The notes: a model not told the origin generated them from the letters alone. 64,000 bases of DNA from Phragmites australis (GCF_958298935.1 NC_084930.1:28246001-28310000); one strand, 5' to 3'; positions 52,862 through 64,000 are shown, numbered from the stretch's first letter. Program-made: numbers and translations.

Positions 52862-54163
52862 TGTCGGTGACATGGGAACCGGGGGTCCCCGAGTCCCGAG
52901 GCCAGGACAACAGAGTGCCACGTGGTGCCCTCCCTCAGAAATTATCTCCCTGAGGTCCGAGAAGACCAAGTTCCGGGAGAGGGTGCTCGGGACCATGAAT
53001 AGTGGTCTTCGAGTACCCGAGTTCCCCGAGGACCCGAGCAGACACAGTTCTGGGAGAAAGCGCTCGGGGCCATGAACAGTGGTCCTCGAGTACCCGAGTT
53101 CCCCGAGGACCCGAGCAGACACAGTTCCGGGAGAGGACGCTCGGGGCCATGAACAGTGGTCCCCGAGTACCCAAGTTTCCCTTGGACCGAGAAAAGGCAT
53201 ATCCGAGAAAGAGTGCTCGGGGCTATGAACAGTAGTCCCTAAGCACCCAGAGTTCCTCGAGGACTTGAGAAGCCCCTTGCCGATGGACCCCACAAGGGCT
53301 CAGCGGTGAGGTATCAATTGGTGAGAGGTCGGATGCTGTATTTAAGAGGGAGTGTGGACTGTCACTTCCAACCACTCCCCCCATGCCTGCTGTTAGTCTC
53401 TGCTACTGCCTGACAGGGAGGCGTGGGGATATTTAATGCGGCGGGTCCCATCGCGCGTCATCCGGCGCGCCTCGGGATATCGTTGCAGGGCTTGAGGCAT
53501 ATCGTCTGCCGCCATGCTGTGTCATGCTTGCTCTGACCGGACGGGCACGCGGAGTTGCTCGGTGGCTGCCCGGTGGGCCCCCCTGCTGCATCCGCTGAAA
53601 AGCGGCATGATGATGACAGGACCAGACGGGGGCGTATTTTCAACCCCTCGTAACATCAAGCTGCAGCCCATGATGATTGCTTTCCATTTATGGTGCCTTG
53701 AGACTCGCGTCATCCTTTCTAGGCACGCCAGGCCGCCCCGACAGGATATAAGAAGGGGTGGGCTCCCCAGAGAAGAAGAGGTCGACTAGTGCTTCAGGAC
53801 AGGTTCTTCAAGACCAAGTCTTACGAGCTAGAGAAGATCGAGATAAGTTCAAGAAGCTCAACAGATGCAGACAAGCTAACGAAGCTCTAGACTTAGACGA
53901 AAATCCTTGTAACATAAGAGATCCTTAGGTATTTCCAAAGCATTTATAGCATACACACAGGAGTAGGATATTATGCTCCGTGCGGCCCGAATCTGTCTAA
54001 AATCCCCTGAGCATTTATTTCCTCTAGCATCTGACCATCCATCCTGCCTGCGTCTCATTTACTCTCATTTAATTCACGTACGAGGTAGATTCAGAATCAT
54101 CCCCCGACCGAATCTTAAAAGGGATCCCTCCGGATCCCCGCTTGTGAAGTTTATCCTCCGACA
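52862..54163 (+). mobile_element. Solo LTR with internal 77-bp tandem array
   Basis: Begins TGTCGGTGACATGGGAACCG and ends TTATCCTCCGACA, so the ends are inverted (TGTCGG/CCGACA) as in LTRs. A TATAAGAAG motif at about 53748 and the downstream TTCTTCAAGACCAAG wording fit an LTR promoter and R region. No PBS or coding region follows. The flanking 5-mers (TGGTT, ACGGT) do not match, so the ends or duplication are eroded. Confidence 0.7.
52991..53290 (+). repeat. Four 77-bp tandem units in the solo LTR
   Basis: Units begin GGCCATGAACAGTGG (or near variants) at 52991, 53068, 53145 and 53221 and contain CGAGTACCCGAGTTCCCCGA. Spacing is 77, 77 and 76 bp. The second and third are almost identical and the fourth is diverged. 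Confidence 0.85.
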
Positions 54164-54530
54164 ACGGTCTAGATCTACGCACTCCGGCAAGAGGGGTGGG
54201 TGTGCGAGAGAGAGTGAATGAGCTGAGTAGTGGGAGGGGGGACCGTAGGGTGAAGTGGTCCTCCTAGCTCCATGTCTCAGTCATTTCCCCCTTCTCTCTC
54301 GGGTAGGAGACGAATGGGGAGGTGAGTGTGGTCTCGCACAATCAGGCTATTTTCGTGTCGAGACACGACCTATTTTTTTTTTTGCCGGACCAAGCCATCT
54401 ATCGTGCCTCATATCAAAACCCCGCACAACCTATAAATCGTGCTGGACCGGCCAGACGTGTTTGTGCTCGTGCCATACTGTGTTGTGCTTGGGCTGTGCC
54501 GTGCTTAGGCCGGCCCAAATCCCAGCTCTA

Positions 54531-57500
54531 GCACAAGCAAATATACTGAGGCTTTCTCTATCGCTGGCGTCCGTACTGTTCACATCACTGTGCCCTCGCC
54601 TCTTCTTCGAAGTCTTATCTTGCTAGATGCCGATGCCCCACGGACTTCGGATGCGTCCATTTCCAGAAAGCTCAGCTGAACACTGTTCTTGCCGTAGCGT
54701 TTTCGCTGCTGTCACGCGTGCTGAGTGTCGCTGCCGACCTGGAGAGCGGCCTGGGCATGGGCAGCTTCTACTAGGCTTATCGATCACGTCTAAGATCGGC
54801 CGTGCTGCGTCTGGACAACTGGGTTCGGTGAGCGTCAACCAACGGCTGCCGTACCCATACTGTCCAGTGCCAGGTGAGTGTGAGTATGTGGGCGGTGCAG
54901 TCCCTTTCCCGTGAGGCTCGATAGGCAGCGAAGTTCTTCGTTGGCACTGTAGCCAGGTCGCGAAGTTCTTCGTTGGCAGTGAGACCGTGCTGTCCTCGCG
55001 GCCAAAATTCTCACTGTTGCTTGAGCAGAAACGAGCAGTGCAGTGTGCAGATCGCGGCTAGGTCGCGCATGCACGGGCGACGGCCGCTCGGCGCTCGCCA
55101 TACCACGTTAACGCGGGGTCGGGTACTCGGTGAGAAGATCATCAAGAGGCGGCGGCGGCCGCCGAAGCCACTTGACATGGTAGCTTGGAGCGCACGCGCG
55201 CTGCCCCGCGACCACCAGTAGGTGAGAGCGCGAACGACGACGTATTAATGGCGTCGCACGAGGCGTCGCCGTGCACAGGCCGGGCCGGATCCGAGTGGGC
55301 AGCACGCAGATCGAAGGGGTGCCTCGCTGCCGTGCCTGACAGCAACGCATACGCATCACGGTGTCACCTGATCGTACATGTTGATGGTGGAAGATCTCGC
55401 CGCCCGTCTGAATACCTTGCCGACGAGAACCATTCCTTAGCCTATCTGACAATCTCGTTGGTCTGCCCTTCCATCAACTGTTGCCCGGTCAGCGAAGGAC
55501 CGGGCAAGGGGCCATGCACAGGGGCGGATCCAGGGCCCGTGCTGGGGGGGCTGCAGCACGGGCCCAGTCCAGGAAGCCCAGAGGAAGTAGAGGAAAATTC
55601 AGAAAAAAATGCATCATTTTAGCCCACAAGCCTAGAAAGTCCAGAGAAAGAAATGAAAAATCCAGAAAAAATACATCATTTTAGCCCATAAACTATGAAT
55701 TTGGTCCAATAACAAGAGGCCCAGCACCCCCTTGGCATTGGGCTGGATCCGCCCCTGGCCATGCATGTCGGCCCCAGGCCCGCGCGTCCCCCTCACACAA
55801 CTGCTCCGGCGGTAGCCTCATCCCCATCGGCCGCCACGAGCTAGGGGCGCCGGGCACTGTCAGCGCACAGCGTCGCGGGCGCTTCCCGCTCGTCCGTTTG
55901 CCGCTGTCCCGTGGAAGGGAAGGTGTTCGTGGGGTATGCCGGTATGGGCAGGGGACGTGCGTGTGCAGGGAGTGCAGTTCACTCGCCGCCCCCATCCTGC
56001 CTCCCCGCGTCGCTTCCCGCCCCGTCCCGCCCCGCCCCGCCCCGCGGCGCTGTGTCGCCGTGCGCCTTGTCGCGAGCCGGCGGCCCATGGCCTCCTGTCG
56101 TGCGGGAGGAAGCCGCCACGGGCTAGCTAGCTCCTGCTTGCGCGCGCGCGCGAACAATCTACGCTGCGAACGCGGTCACATCGAAACGACGTCTCCCGTC
56201 CACGTCAAGAAAATGCAGATGCGGTGTGCCGATGCCGCCGTGCGCGCCGGGACGGCGCATCGCGTTACGGCACTGCCGTGCAACATGCATGGCGATCGAT
56301 CTGCGTGCTGCCGACCGGTACGTGATACCGATTGTGCGACGCAACGCATGCACGCACGCATGGCGCATGGGCACAGCTCCATCCTACAAAGAGAGAGAGA
56401 GAGGCCCTTGTGAATCGTGATCGGTCGCACTCGTTCTTCGTTCGTTTGTGTGTGGCACATTTCTGGGGATAGGTGTTTCCTCTGCTTGCCTTCTTTCGCC
56501 GATGATCTGACTAAAGCCAGAGCCACGTCAGGGGCCATGCCCAATTGGCGCCCATGCTTTGGCAGCTCATGCACGCATGAGAAGCCGCCATACGCGCAGA
56601 GTTCATTAATCGTTTGCTCACTGGTCGGCTACAGTTTGGTTATGCTGGCAGAGTGGAAGCGGACAAGCAAAAACGGGCGGCAGCTCGACATGGACGGATG
56701 CATTCATGCCCTAGACATGATCAGAGATCGATCATGGATGCTGGACAGTGGATGTCATACTTTAGTTTTATCCGCAGATCGAGTACAGACACGAGCAGCC
56801 TCAGTGAGAAGAGGGGATAGAGCCAGCAAATTGTGCTTGTAAATATAGTTTTGCAACAGTGTCTATTTAAAACGTATGAATTCATCGAAATTTTTCGCAT
56901 TACAAATTCCAGCAAGATTCGGTGGAAGTTCCTGCATTCTAAACGGGGTCTTTTATATGGCTTTGTAATTTTTTAGTTGCCTGAATTTTCTTTTGTGTAA
57001 GACAACTTGTGAGTTCGTTGGGTTTATATAGAGACTGATATATTATTTGATTGAATATTGATCCAATAGATAAAAGATGTTGACGTATATATGCTTAATA
57101 AATAAAAGAAAACGAGAAAATAGTCTGCTTTTGCAGTCTAGCTTGAACTCTCAGAACCATCTGAAACACTAATGTTCAATGATGTGGCACCAAATAGGTG
57201 GTTTTTAGCTGACTTAGATGCCATGTTGATTTCTCACTGTCAACATCGGTTCGTCAGTACATTAGAAAAACAGTAATTAAAATAAAAAATAGTCGGTGTG
57301 TTAACCTGGCATTACGTCATCCAAAACCACTGTGGTTCAAGGTTGGAGTGTTCAAGGTTGTAATGTGAATAGTCTCATATATAGTTCATGGTTGAAAATC
57401 GTAATGGCTAAAGTTCAAGGTTAAATTGAAATAGGCATTCGCGTTTAGATATTGTAGTTTTTGAACTAACATATACTGTACTTTAGTTCATGCTAAAGAC

Positions 57501-57951
57501 CAGTGGTCAAGTCAGTACCACACAACGTTCTCGAAAAATAATCTTTCAAATGGAACTTCCAAACTGTTATTCAAAGATGAAATTCTCAAATCTGAAGCAA
57601 AATCTAACTTTCAACTTTTTTTTTCCTTTCCGACTTTTCAACTCTGTGAAATCCACTTTCAACTCAAAACTCAACCTTTTAACTCACAAGAATTGCACTT
57701 TTAGCTTGATTCCAGTTCGGCTTTCAATTCGGAAGAAACCACTTTCAGCTCAAATCACCCTTTCATGGGACTCCCAAAGTGCTCCGTCCTCGGACTCTGG
57801 GTACCGTCAGATCTCCCGACGGCGACGGATGCAAAGTTATCAGAACGACATGGATGGAATATGATACCTAAAATCCAAAAGAAAGGCTTGCCATGCCGGC
57901 TAGATTTTCTCCTACGTGCGTGCTTTAGAGCATCTCCAACTTATCCCTAAC
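54531..57951. other. GC-rich intergenic stretch, no gene confirmed
   Basis: 54.6-56.4 kb is strongly GC- and CpG-rich, with open frames on both strands, none longer than about 170 codons and none with a recognisable motif. A hAT MITE sits at 55519-55757. 56.8-57.95 kb is AT-rich. A first exon or promoter of an unseen gene cannot be excluded. Confidence 0.35.
55519..55757. mobile_element. hAT MITE with perfect 15-bp TIR and 8-bp TSD
   Basis: The ends are CAGGGGCGGATCCAG and its exact inverse CTGGATCCGCCCCTG. The flanking 8-bp duplications are both GCCATGCA (55511-55518 and 55758-55765). The 239-bp interior contains an internal duplication of about 60 bp (the phrase CATCATTTTAGCCCA occurs twice, near 55612 and 55674). 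This is a clear, comparatively young insertion. Confidence 0.92.
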
Positions 57952-57954
57952 TTA

Positions 57955-58255
57955 GGCTGTGTTTGTTTGCTGCTTCTGAAACTGCTTCTGCTACTGGCAG
58001 AAGCCAGAAGCCAGAAGCCAGAACAAACGAGGTTCTGGAGAAGTGGCTTCTGGAGAAGCCAGAAGCTTGTTTCTGAGGAAAATGAACTAAAGCTGAGAAG
58101 CTCGCTGAGATGTGCTTCTCTGAGAAGCTATGTGCTGAGAAGCCAAAAATTTATTGTAGAAGCCAACAACCTATTTCCAAAAGCAGCTTTTCAGAAAAAC
58201 CAAAAACACTGCTTTTCAGAGAAGCTCAAAAGCAGAAGCTCAAACAAACACGGCC
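57955..58255. mobile_element. Tourist-like MITE with TTA target duplication
   Basis: 301 bp. The left end is GGCTGTGTTTGTTTG and the right end, read inward, is GGCCGTGTTTGTTTG. TTA flanks it at 57952-57954 and 58256-58258, the PIF/Harbinger signature. The interior is dominated by AGAAGC/GCTTCT words like the element at 8038. It interrupts a GAGCATCTCCAAC...TTATCCCT repeat-like context. Confidence 0.85.
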
Positions 58256-58258
58256 TTA

Positions 58259-60319
58259 TCCCTCAAATATAGCTACCTATTCTTCTACGTAGAAAGCTAT
58301 CTATTTAGATCTCACTCTCTAGTTGTTAGCGCACTACAACCAGCTCTCTAAATTTGACTTCTTATATTCTACCATTTCAAATTTAAATGGGGTCATTTCG
58401 AACAGCGATATTGTCAATAGCTATATTTCCAAAGTGCAATTCTTGTGTTCATCTTGTCTGTTGATCATGTTGATTAGGCTCATATTCTGAATGGAGAAAC
58501 TGCGTGATTATTAAGTACAACTCAAGTAAACATGTACTATGTGAATCTGCAAATGGAAATTTAAAACAATCTCTAATACTCTTCCTGAAACTTAACTTTA
58601 ATTCTATTATTTCTAAAACATCTGGCTTTTGAATTCATTGTCCAAGAAAGTGCTATTTTGGAATACTTCAGTAATGACGGTCAGCTCCCATTTTGGTATT
58701 AAGATGATGGATGGCATCAACAATGTGAAATGAATATATTGTCGATGGTTAATATCTGACAATGATTTCAAGGTATGCTAGATAATGGGTGCATAAACGA
58801 CGTTTCAAGAATCTATGTGTGCGGGTACAATAGACTCAAGGATATAGGGAGTTATACAGGTTCAAATCTTCTGGAGGATAATAGGTCCTATGTGTTGTGT
58901 TATGCAAGATCTCAATTGGTTACAGGGGTAGTTCTAGCCGGCTGCCAAACTTGATCTTCTTTTCTTTACAAATGGGATCATCATCTCTTTATATAGTAGA
59001 GAGGAGAAGAACTTACGTGTGGATCCAAACAGAAGACCCTGCTTATCCTAATATCTAACACAAGCCATCAATACAGAGGACCGTCCCCGACCACTTGCTT
59101 GATTGACCTGCTGACAACATCCCGTCCGTCGTACGGTGCCGCATCGACATGCAAAAGTCTCACTCTGTAGCATTTAATGCTACGAGATGGGACAAGGCCC
59201 CTCTGCGCCGTCCATGACTTCGTCCAATGAAGTTGGCGCCTGGGGAAGGAAAACACTTGAGTGGATGTCAAAAAATACGATTAAACAGGTTGTGTCAGAT
59301 CCGGCCCTGTGACCAGTGAGGCCGGTCATGGGTTTATGTGATGGTGTAGGGAAACTGGTCGCGTATGCCTCGTACAAGTCATGGGAACCATATCCTGGTT
59401 GCGCGACAAACTAGTTTTAGAAAATATATGCCTCTTACCGTTACATACATCACAGAGCCTGTTAACGAGGGTACCCCTTTACTCAATAATATTGACACAT
59501 ATAAGATAATAGTATCCACTAGAGTTTGATGCATAACAACTGAACTGCGCAATGAAAATACCATAAGAATACGAACAAATATAAAGAAAAGACTCATGAG
59601 CAAGGGGCAAGCATGGAAGAAAATGAAATGTTTTGATTTACACTTGCGGGTTACAACCACAAGATCTCCCATTTTGCGGTGAGGAATTGCGAGAGGTGAG
59701 AGCAGGCAAAAGACATTCTCATACATGTCTTGTCTATAAAATCTACTGCATTATCCAATGATTTTCAGACGTAGTCACTTTACCCAAACCTATGAATTCA
59801 CAGAGAAATGGAATGGAAAAAGTAAAGTATTTCATCGGATAGAGATAAAGGCATATATTCGATTTCTTTTTCAACTAGTATCTTTGCTTCTTTTTCCCTC
59901 TTCCAGAGAAGTAGCAAATAAACAAGTGCTCTATTTCCAGAGAAAAAAGGAGCATCAAACGAAGGAAACAGCAACCAAATAACCCGCTCATACAGACAGC
60001 AGAGTTTAGTGAAATGGTTAAGGAAACCACAAGACAGATACACACCATATCTGTGCCCAGATGCCCAGGCCAACCGAGATATGAAACAAAATTCCAGTGC
60101 TAACAATCAGAGGAGACATCAATTAAGCATCTAAAAGTACTACCGCTACCATGTGTCTTTTGCCAAAACTATGAATTGATGGAGATGCCCAAGAAATGCT
60201 AGATTGTAAGTCTAAATCGAAACAAGAAAGTCCATCTAGATTGCAGGATTAAATGGATTATTACTTAGCCAACCAAGATCGTTGCTAGTGTGAAGGGGCA
60301 GGGGGAGAGAAAGGGAAAC
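58259..60319. other. Intergenic or intronic DNA with a weak TE remnant
   Basis: 58785-59400 has wording reminiscent of internal or LTR regions of grass retroelements (for example GGGTACAATAGACTCAAGG, CTAGCCGGCTGCC), but I found no ends. If the exon-like segment at 60320 is real, 59400-60319 would be its downstream minus-strand intron. I recognise no further exon there. Confidence 0.3.
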
Positions 60320-60406
60320 CTTGGTGTCGCCGATCTGCGGTGAGACGGGCGGGCTGTTGTAGAGCGAGCCGCCGCTGTTGTGGGAGAGCCGGTCGGAGGT
60401 CACCGG
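60320..60406 (-). pseudogene. Exon-like fragment abutted by an LTR
   Basis: Read on the minus strand, this GC-rich 87-bp segment gives an open 29-codon frame (TSDRLSHNSGGSLYNSPPVS... ending QIGDTK) and ends at a plausible donor (ACCAAG|GTTTCC). At its upstream side the sequence switches without a gap to the family A LTR at 60407. The rest of the gene would lie beyond the retroelements to the right. I do not recognise the protein. It may be a disrupted gene, a captured fragment, or chance. Confidence 0.35.
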
Positions 60407-61911
60407 TGTAAGGATCGGTGATGTTCTAAAAGAGGATGAATTATGATATTTAAAACTATTTTATTTTAAAAACTTTATAAGATAAATCTATATCATTTTG
60501 TATATAAATATACTCTATGTTTATCTAGCATGTCTACTCTACCGTTCAAAAAGTTTGCAACATATTCTAGGAAGATAAATTACAAGTATATAAATGTAAA
60601 AACGTGAATAAGGTAGAGAGAGCAAACTCGGCACAAGGAATTTTTATCCTGTTGTATCTATGACATGAATATCACCCCTAGTCCACATTGGAGAGCTACT
60701 AAGGATATGCTCTCAGTTGCCAACACTCTTCCAATCATGACTCTTGAGCCAGCAAGCCACCAAGATGAGATCTCACCACTAGCCACTCTTCAACAAAGCT
60801 TGAGCCACCAAGGCCCAAGAGGCTGATGAGTCACCAAGACTCCAAGATACCTACGTACCTCTAGGTACATGGTAGGATGACTCCTTGATCCACTCTTTAG
60901 ACAGTAATCACCTAGCAACACTTCTCGAAGGTCTAATAGCATTAATCACTCCCTAATCTATGTGCTAATTACTTTAGATGATCACTTTAAGCACTTTGAT
61001 TGCTTGGATGTCTTCTCAAGTATCTATGAGTTTCTCTGTACTATAGCTCATTGTCATACCTTCAAATAACCGAATGGAGGGATATTTATAGCCTCAAATC
61101 CGTCAACTAGTCGTTGCTTCAACGGCTCAATTTTTCTATATACTCCGGATGATCCGGTGTAAACAAATTGTACTCATCCGATCATCCGGTATGTACACCA
61201 TCCACAAACTAGCCTTTGCTCAAACTCCATCATCGAACCATCCGACGTGTACCCTTGAGCTAACATACGCCACTTTTTTCTGTACAAAATACTTTGGTGT
61301 AGCCAATCTTCATCGCCAGACCAATCGGCGTGTACAACCACGCCAAACTACTCGTTGAGATCTTCTCTGGACAGAACAATCTACCGTTAGCAACCTTTTC
61401 ATCGTCGGACAATCCGGCATGTTGTGCATTTTCTCCTTTCACTGGGAATGCTTCGGCGTGCACCATATTCAAAGCGCCGAAACATCCGGCGTGCATATCT
61501 TCTTCCGCCAACTAAGCCATTTCTTCTTTGCACAGAACACTCAGGCGTGTAGAACTTCAAAGCGTTGGACCATTCAGCGTGTAGCTTCTTCAACTCCTTC
61601 CCTTGGAATGCTCCGACATGTACAAACTCCTGAGCATCAGACTATCCGGTGTGTTCTTTCACTTTCTCCTTCTCTGTCAGAAACACTGTGATGTGTATAC
61701 CTTATTGATTGCCGGACCATCCAGCATGTACAACTTTTCTGGAACTTCTCCAATTCAAACAATTTTTATCCCTGCTTTGGTGGTTTCTTCATGTATTTCA
61801 TTCATGAGACCTACTTAAGTATATACTGGAAAAACATGTTAGTCTCATTGACTATGTTGTTATTAATCACTAAAATCATATACATGCCCCAAGAGGACCA
61901 TGTTCACTATA
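60407..61911 (-). repeat. Third LTR of copia family A
   Basis: Aligns with 12090-13771 from TGTAAGGATCGGTGATGT.CTAA to the end near TGTTCACTATA, more diverged (about 1.5 kb). Arrays of CCGGA.GATCCGGT.T-like motifs at 61145-61730. It lies in the same orientation as the copy in the DUR3 intron. Internal sequence adjoins its right side, making it the 3' LTR of a minus-strand element. Confidence 0.75.
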
Positions 61912-62251
61912 ATCTTTCATTTTTGGTGATTGATGACAACACAATCAAAGCTAGTGGCAAATAAAAATACCAAATGAAATGGTACAAATAATGAATAGAA
62001 ATACTTGTCCCTCTTTCTCTATTGTCACTATCTCTCTTTATCAACAAATGCAAGAGCTTCCTTCTTCTCCTCCTTTGTTGACTTTGGCATCCTTAGTCAT
62101 CTTGTTTGCTTACTTGTTCTCCCTTAGACATGCCATGATTCTTATCATGCTTCTTGCACTTCTTTTGGTCATCAAAATTCTCCATCTTTGTTAATAATCT
62201 CAAAAGGCTATAAACACATGTTGAACTTAATAGAAAATGTTAGAGCATTAG
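61912..62251 (-). mobile_element. 3' internal end of the family A element
   Basis: On the minus strand a purine-rich AAAAATGAAAGAT tract directly precedes the LTR and acts as the likely PPT. The remaining about 330 bp is AT-rich with no confident coding region. It is cut at 62252 by the start of another LTR, so the remainder lies outside the window. Confidence 0.55.
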
Positions 62252-64000
62252 TGTCACGTCCCAAATTCTTAATCACACATTTAAGCAAAATCATGCATCT
62301 TAAGCATTATACTTAATTTTGCATAATGGTAATTCGGAGCGCTAATGCACTTCGTTAAAAATCATTTGGATAAGAATAAGAAAATTGGGGGAGAAAAGGA
62401 TGGAAATTGCTTTGGAATTACCTATTTTCTCTAACACGTGGGCCCCACACCTCACCCACTCTCTCTCTCAAGTGGGTAGCACCCCACGTGCCCTCTCTCT
62501 CTCCTCTCCTCACTCCCCACGTCCCCATCGAGATGCAGCAACAGCAGCTCTCCCTTCACTCTCCCACTCAAGCACACTCTCTCTTTTCTCCCAAAATCTG
62601 AGCTCAAGTGGACGATTCAAGGTATGCAAGTGGTACCATTGCATTCTCTAGCTCATGAGCTACTCATCTATCCAATCCATTTTCGTTTTCATGGAGGAAT
62701 CGAGTAGTTCTTGAAGTTCTTGGCGTTCTTGAGCTTTTTGGAGCAAAAAATAGAGTTTTGGTTGAAAATGAGCTCTAGAGTCGTGTTGCTAGTTGATGAG
62801 TAACTTCTAGGACCCTCGGACTATCCCTAACATGTTCCCTTTAGGCTTGGAAAAGATCACAACTCAAATCCACCAAAAATCCACTCAAGAACAGCTTTTC
62901 TAGGCTGGCCCGGATATTCCGGACTCACCCTGAGACTTCGGGTTCAGCAGAAATAGTCCGTTGAATTGTGTTCAAATTTGGTTGGGGTTTAGGGTGTGAA
63001 TTTGGTTTAGAATCTTTTGGATTGGGCATATGCACATTTGTGTAGCACAGATTTGTAAAGTGAGTCAAATCACCCGAGGGAAAAATTGTGAAGAACCCAA
63101 GTCTGTATCACTCGGATAATCCAGTCAAACCCGGAGACTCCAGGTAGTTATGTGGTTATGTAGCTGAGAGCTTCGTTCGGAACCTCACTCGGAGTGTCCG
63201 GCACATCCCGGATAGTCTGGACCAACCCGGAGGTTCCAGGTTAAGTTAGAATAGTGGCTAAGCGAGAGCCTTCACCGGAGGATGGTTTGGATACTCCGAA
63301 ATCCGGATATTCTGGATTCACCCGGATACTCCGGGCCAGTCAAATAAAAAGGCAGCAACCGAGCGCCTCTTTCGGAGGTTCACGCGGAGGGTCCGAGCCC
63401 GGATACTCCGAACCAATCTGGATACTCCGGATAGCTGTTATTTTCAGGTTTTCATTTAGATCGTTTAGTATTGCATTGGTTCGCATATCTTATACTTCCA
63501 GCATGTTGTTAAGCATTGTGGCATGTCTTGTTGTAATCATTAATGCTCATCATTGCACGCGTTCTTGTTTAGCTAACAAGGAGCCGAAGCGGGAGGCGAC
63601 CGTGGTCGAAGACAACTCCGATCTTCCGGATTTCAGCGAGTGTTGCGTGGGTAGCTATAGGCAGCTACCTGAGCAGCAAGGCAAGCATCTATCATATTGC
63701 ACCTTTGTCAAATTGAATGAAATCTAAATATTGATAAACTATGCTTATGTATAGGTTTGCATGTATTGGGAGTCGATGTCGGGTTTTTATGGGTAGAACC
63801 GATGTTGATTGCATAATCCCTACCTTGAATTGTTCATCTATATCTTTTTTGCCTTGGTAACGTGGTAAATGTCTAAGAGTCGATCGAAATGCTTAGCAAT
63901 GCATAGGTCCTCGGTAGATGACGAGCAATGGTTCGACCGTTGTTCGCGAGCTTAAGGCTTACTATTTGTTCACGTATATGGTTATGTGGATGTTGGTTGG
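62252..64000 (+). repeat. Gypsy-like LTR, runs off the window
   Basis: Begins TGTCACGTCCCAAATTC, a common start for grass gypsy LTRs, and continues to the end of the window. A dense array of CCGGATACTCCGG-type palindromes occupies 62910-63440. A CT-rich stretch at 62450-62590 could be leader-like. The tail (GAGCAATGGTTCGACCGTTG onward) is also of LTR style. A 157-codon open frame (63254-63727) overlaps the palindrome array and is not recognised. No PBS is reached. Confidence 0.55.

Larger units (their letters stand above)
51304..54530. mobile_element. Composite hAT-like TIR element
   Basis: The left end TAGAGCTGCGACTTGGACCG and the inverted right end (TAGAGCTGGGATTTGGGCCG read inward from 54530) match closely. 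Further inverted similarity extends about 150 bp inward (TGATATGA.GGCA.GAT words near 51430 and 54400). No clear 8-bp duplication: CTAGCGTA and CTAGCACA nearby agree at 6 of 8, but only if the left end is shifted. The inside holds a GC-rich gene-like segment (52439-52763) and a solo LTR (52862-54163). No transposase motif was seen. Confidence 0.5.

Noticed and set aside
52991..53290. CRISPR-like regular array
   Set aside because: The 77-bp units are contiguous without unique spacers and sit in a plant LTR.
52832..53293. 153-codon minus-strand frame with repeated GTRGPLFM/LGDHCSWPRA text
   Set aside because: Translation of the 77-bp tandem array in an LTR.
53973..56842. Many open frames of 60-171 codons in GC-rich DNA
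   Set aside because: Present on both strands in overlapping frames, interrupted by a hAT MITE, with no domain or credible splice structure.
63254..63727. 157-codon open frame
   Set aside because: Overlaps the CCGG-palindrome array inside a gypsy-like LTR. The text (YSGFTRILR, GYSEPIWILR) is the translation of the DNA repeats.

Overview
The window is nuclear DNA of a flowering plant, and almost certainly a grass. It holds two spliced protein genes with GC-rich coding sequence, set in a dense field of nested transposable elements of types common in Poaceae: Stowaway- and Tourist-like MITEs, hAT elements, a Helitron, copia and gypsy LTR retrotransposons and a SINE-like element. The large gag of the main copia element, with its long helical middle region, suggests a panicoid-like genome. 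The species cannot be fixed from this sequence alone.

Region 1 (1-16.9 kb). After low-information DNA and a Stowaway-like dimer split by a poly(A)-tailed insertion comes a complete gene for a DUR3-type urea/H+ symporter. It lies on the + strand with four exons: 4225-4413, 14337-14444, 14564-15226 and 15318-16541, giving 727 codons. Its first intron is 9.9 kb. It carries microsatellites, a Tourist-like MITE, a tandem-repeat TE remnant and an internally deleted 4.6-kb copia element with an exact 5-bp target duplication.

Region 2 (16.9-30.7 kb). A hAT element with a 7/8-matching 8-bp target duplication and a nested Stowaway element is followed by a large decayed Helitron. The Helitron is recognised by its zinc-finger/N-terminal domain, HUH Rep motif, Pif1-type helicase motifs and a canonical hairpin-CTAG/T 3' terminus. 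It is itself interrupted by a solo LTR with an exact target duplication (ACTAC) and by an older LTR remnant.

Region 3 (31.0-42.0 kb). This is a structurally complete but coding-dead copia element with 2.0-kb LTRs, PBS, gag, protease, integrase, RT, RNase H and PPT. Many of its lesions look like C-to-T/G-to-A transitions.

Region 4 (42.9-48.8 kb). A SINE-like insertion with a 15-bp target duplication lies upstream of a complete six-exon plastid dehydroascorbate reductase gene (DHAR; 43970-48553, 265 aa).

Region 5 (48.8-64 kb). Intergenic DNA holds a composite hAT-like element (51.3-54.5 kb) with a GC-rich gene-like fragment and a solo LTR, a small hAT MITE with a perfect 8-bp TSD, and a Tourist-like MITE with a TTA TSD. 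Next comes a short exon-like minus-strand segment directly abutted by an LTR of the same copia family as in the DUR3 intron, then a gypsy-like LTR that runs off the window.

The two genes have unrelated roles, nitrogen uptake and ascorbate recycling, and nothing suggests co-regulation. I found no undescribed multi-gene system. The more unusual signals are the recurring CCGG-palindrome arrays in several unrelated LTRs and the nested insertion histories, most of them supported by target duplications.
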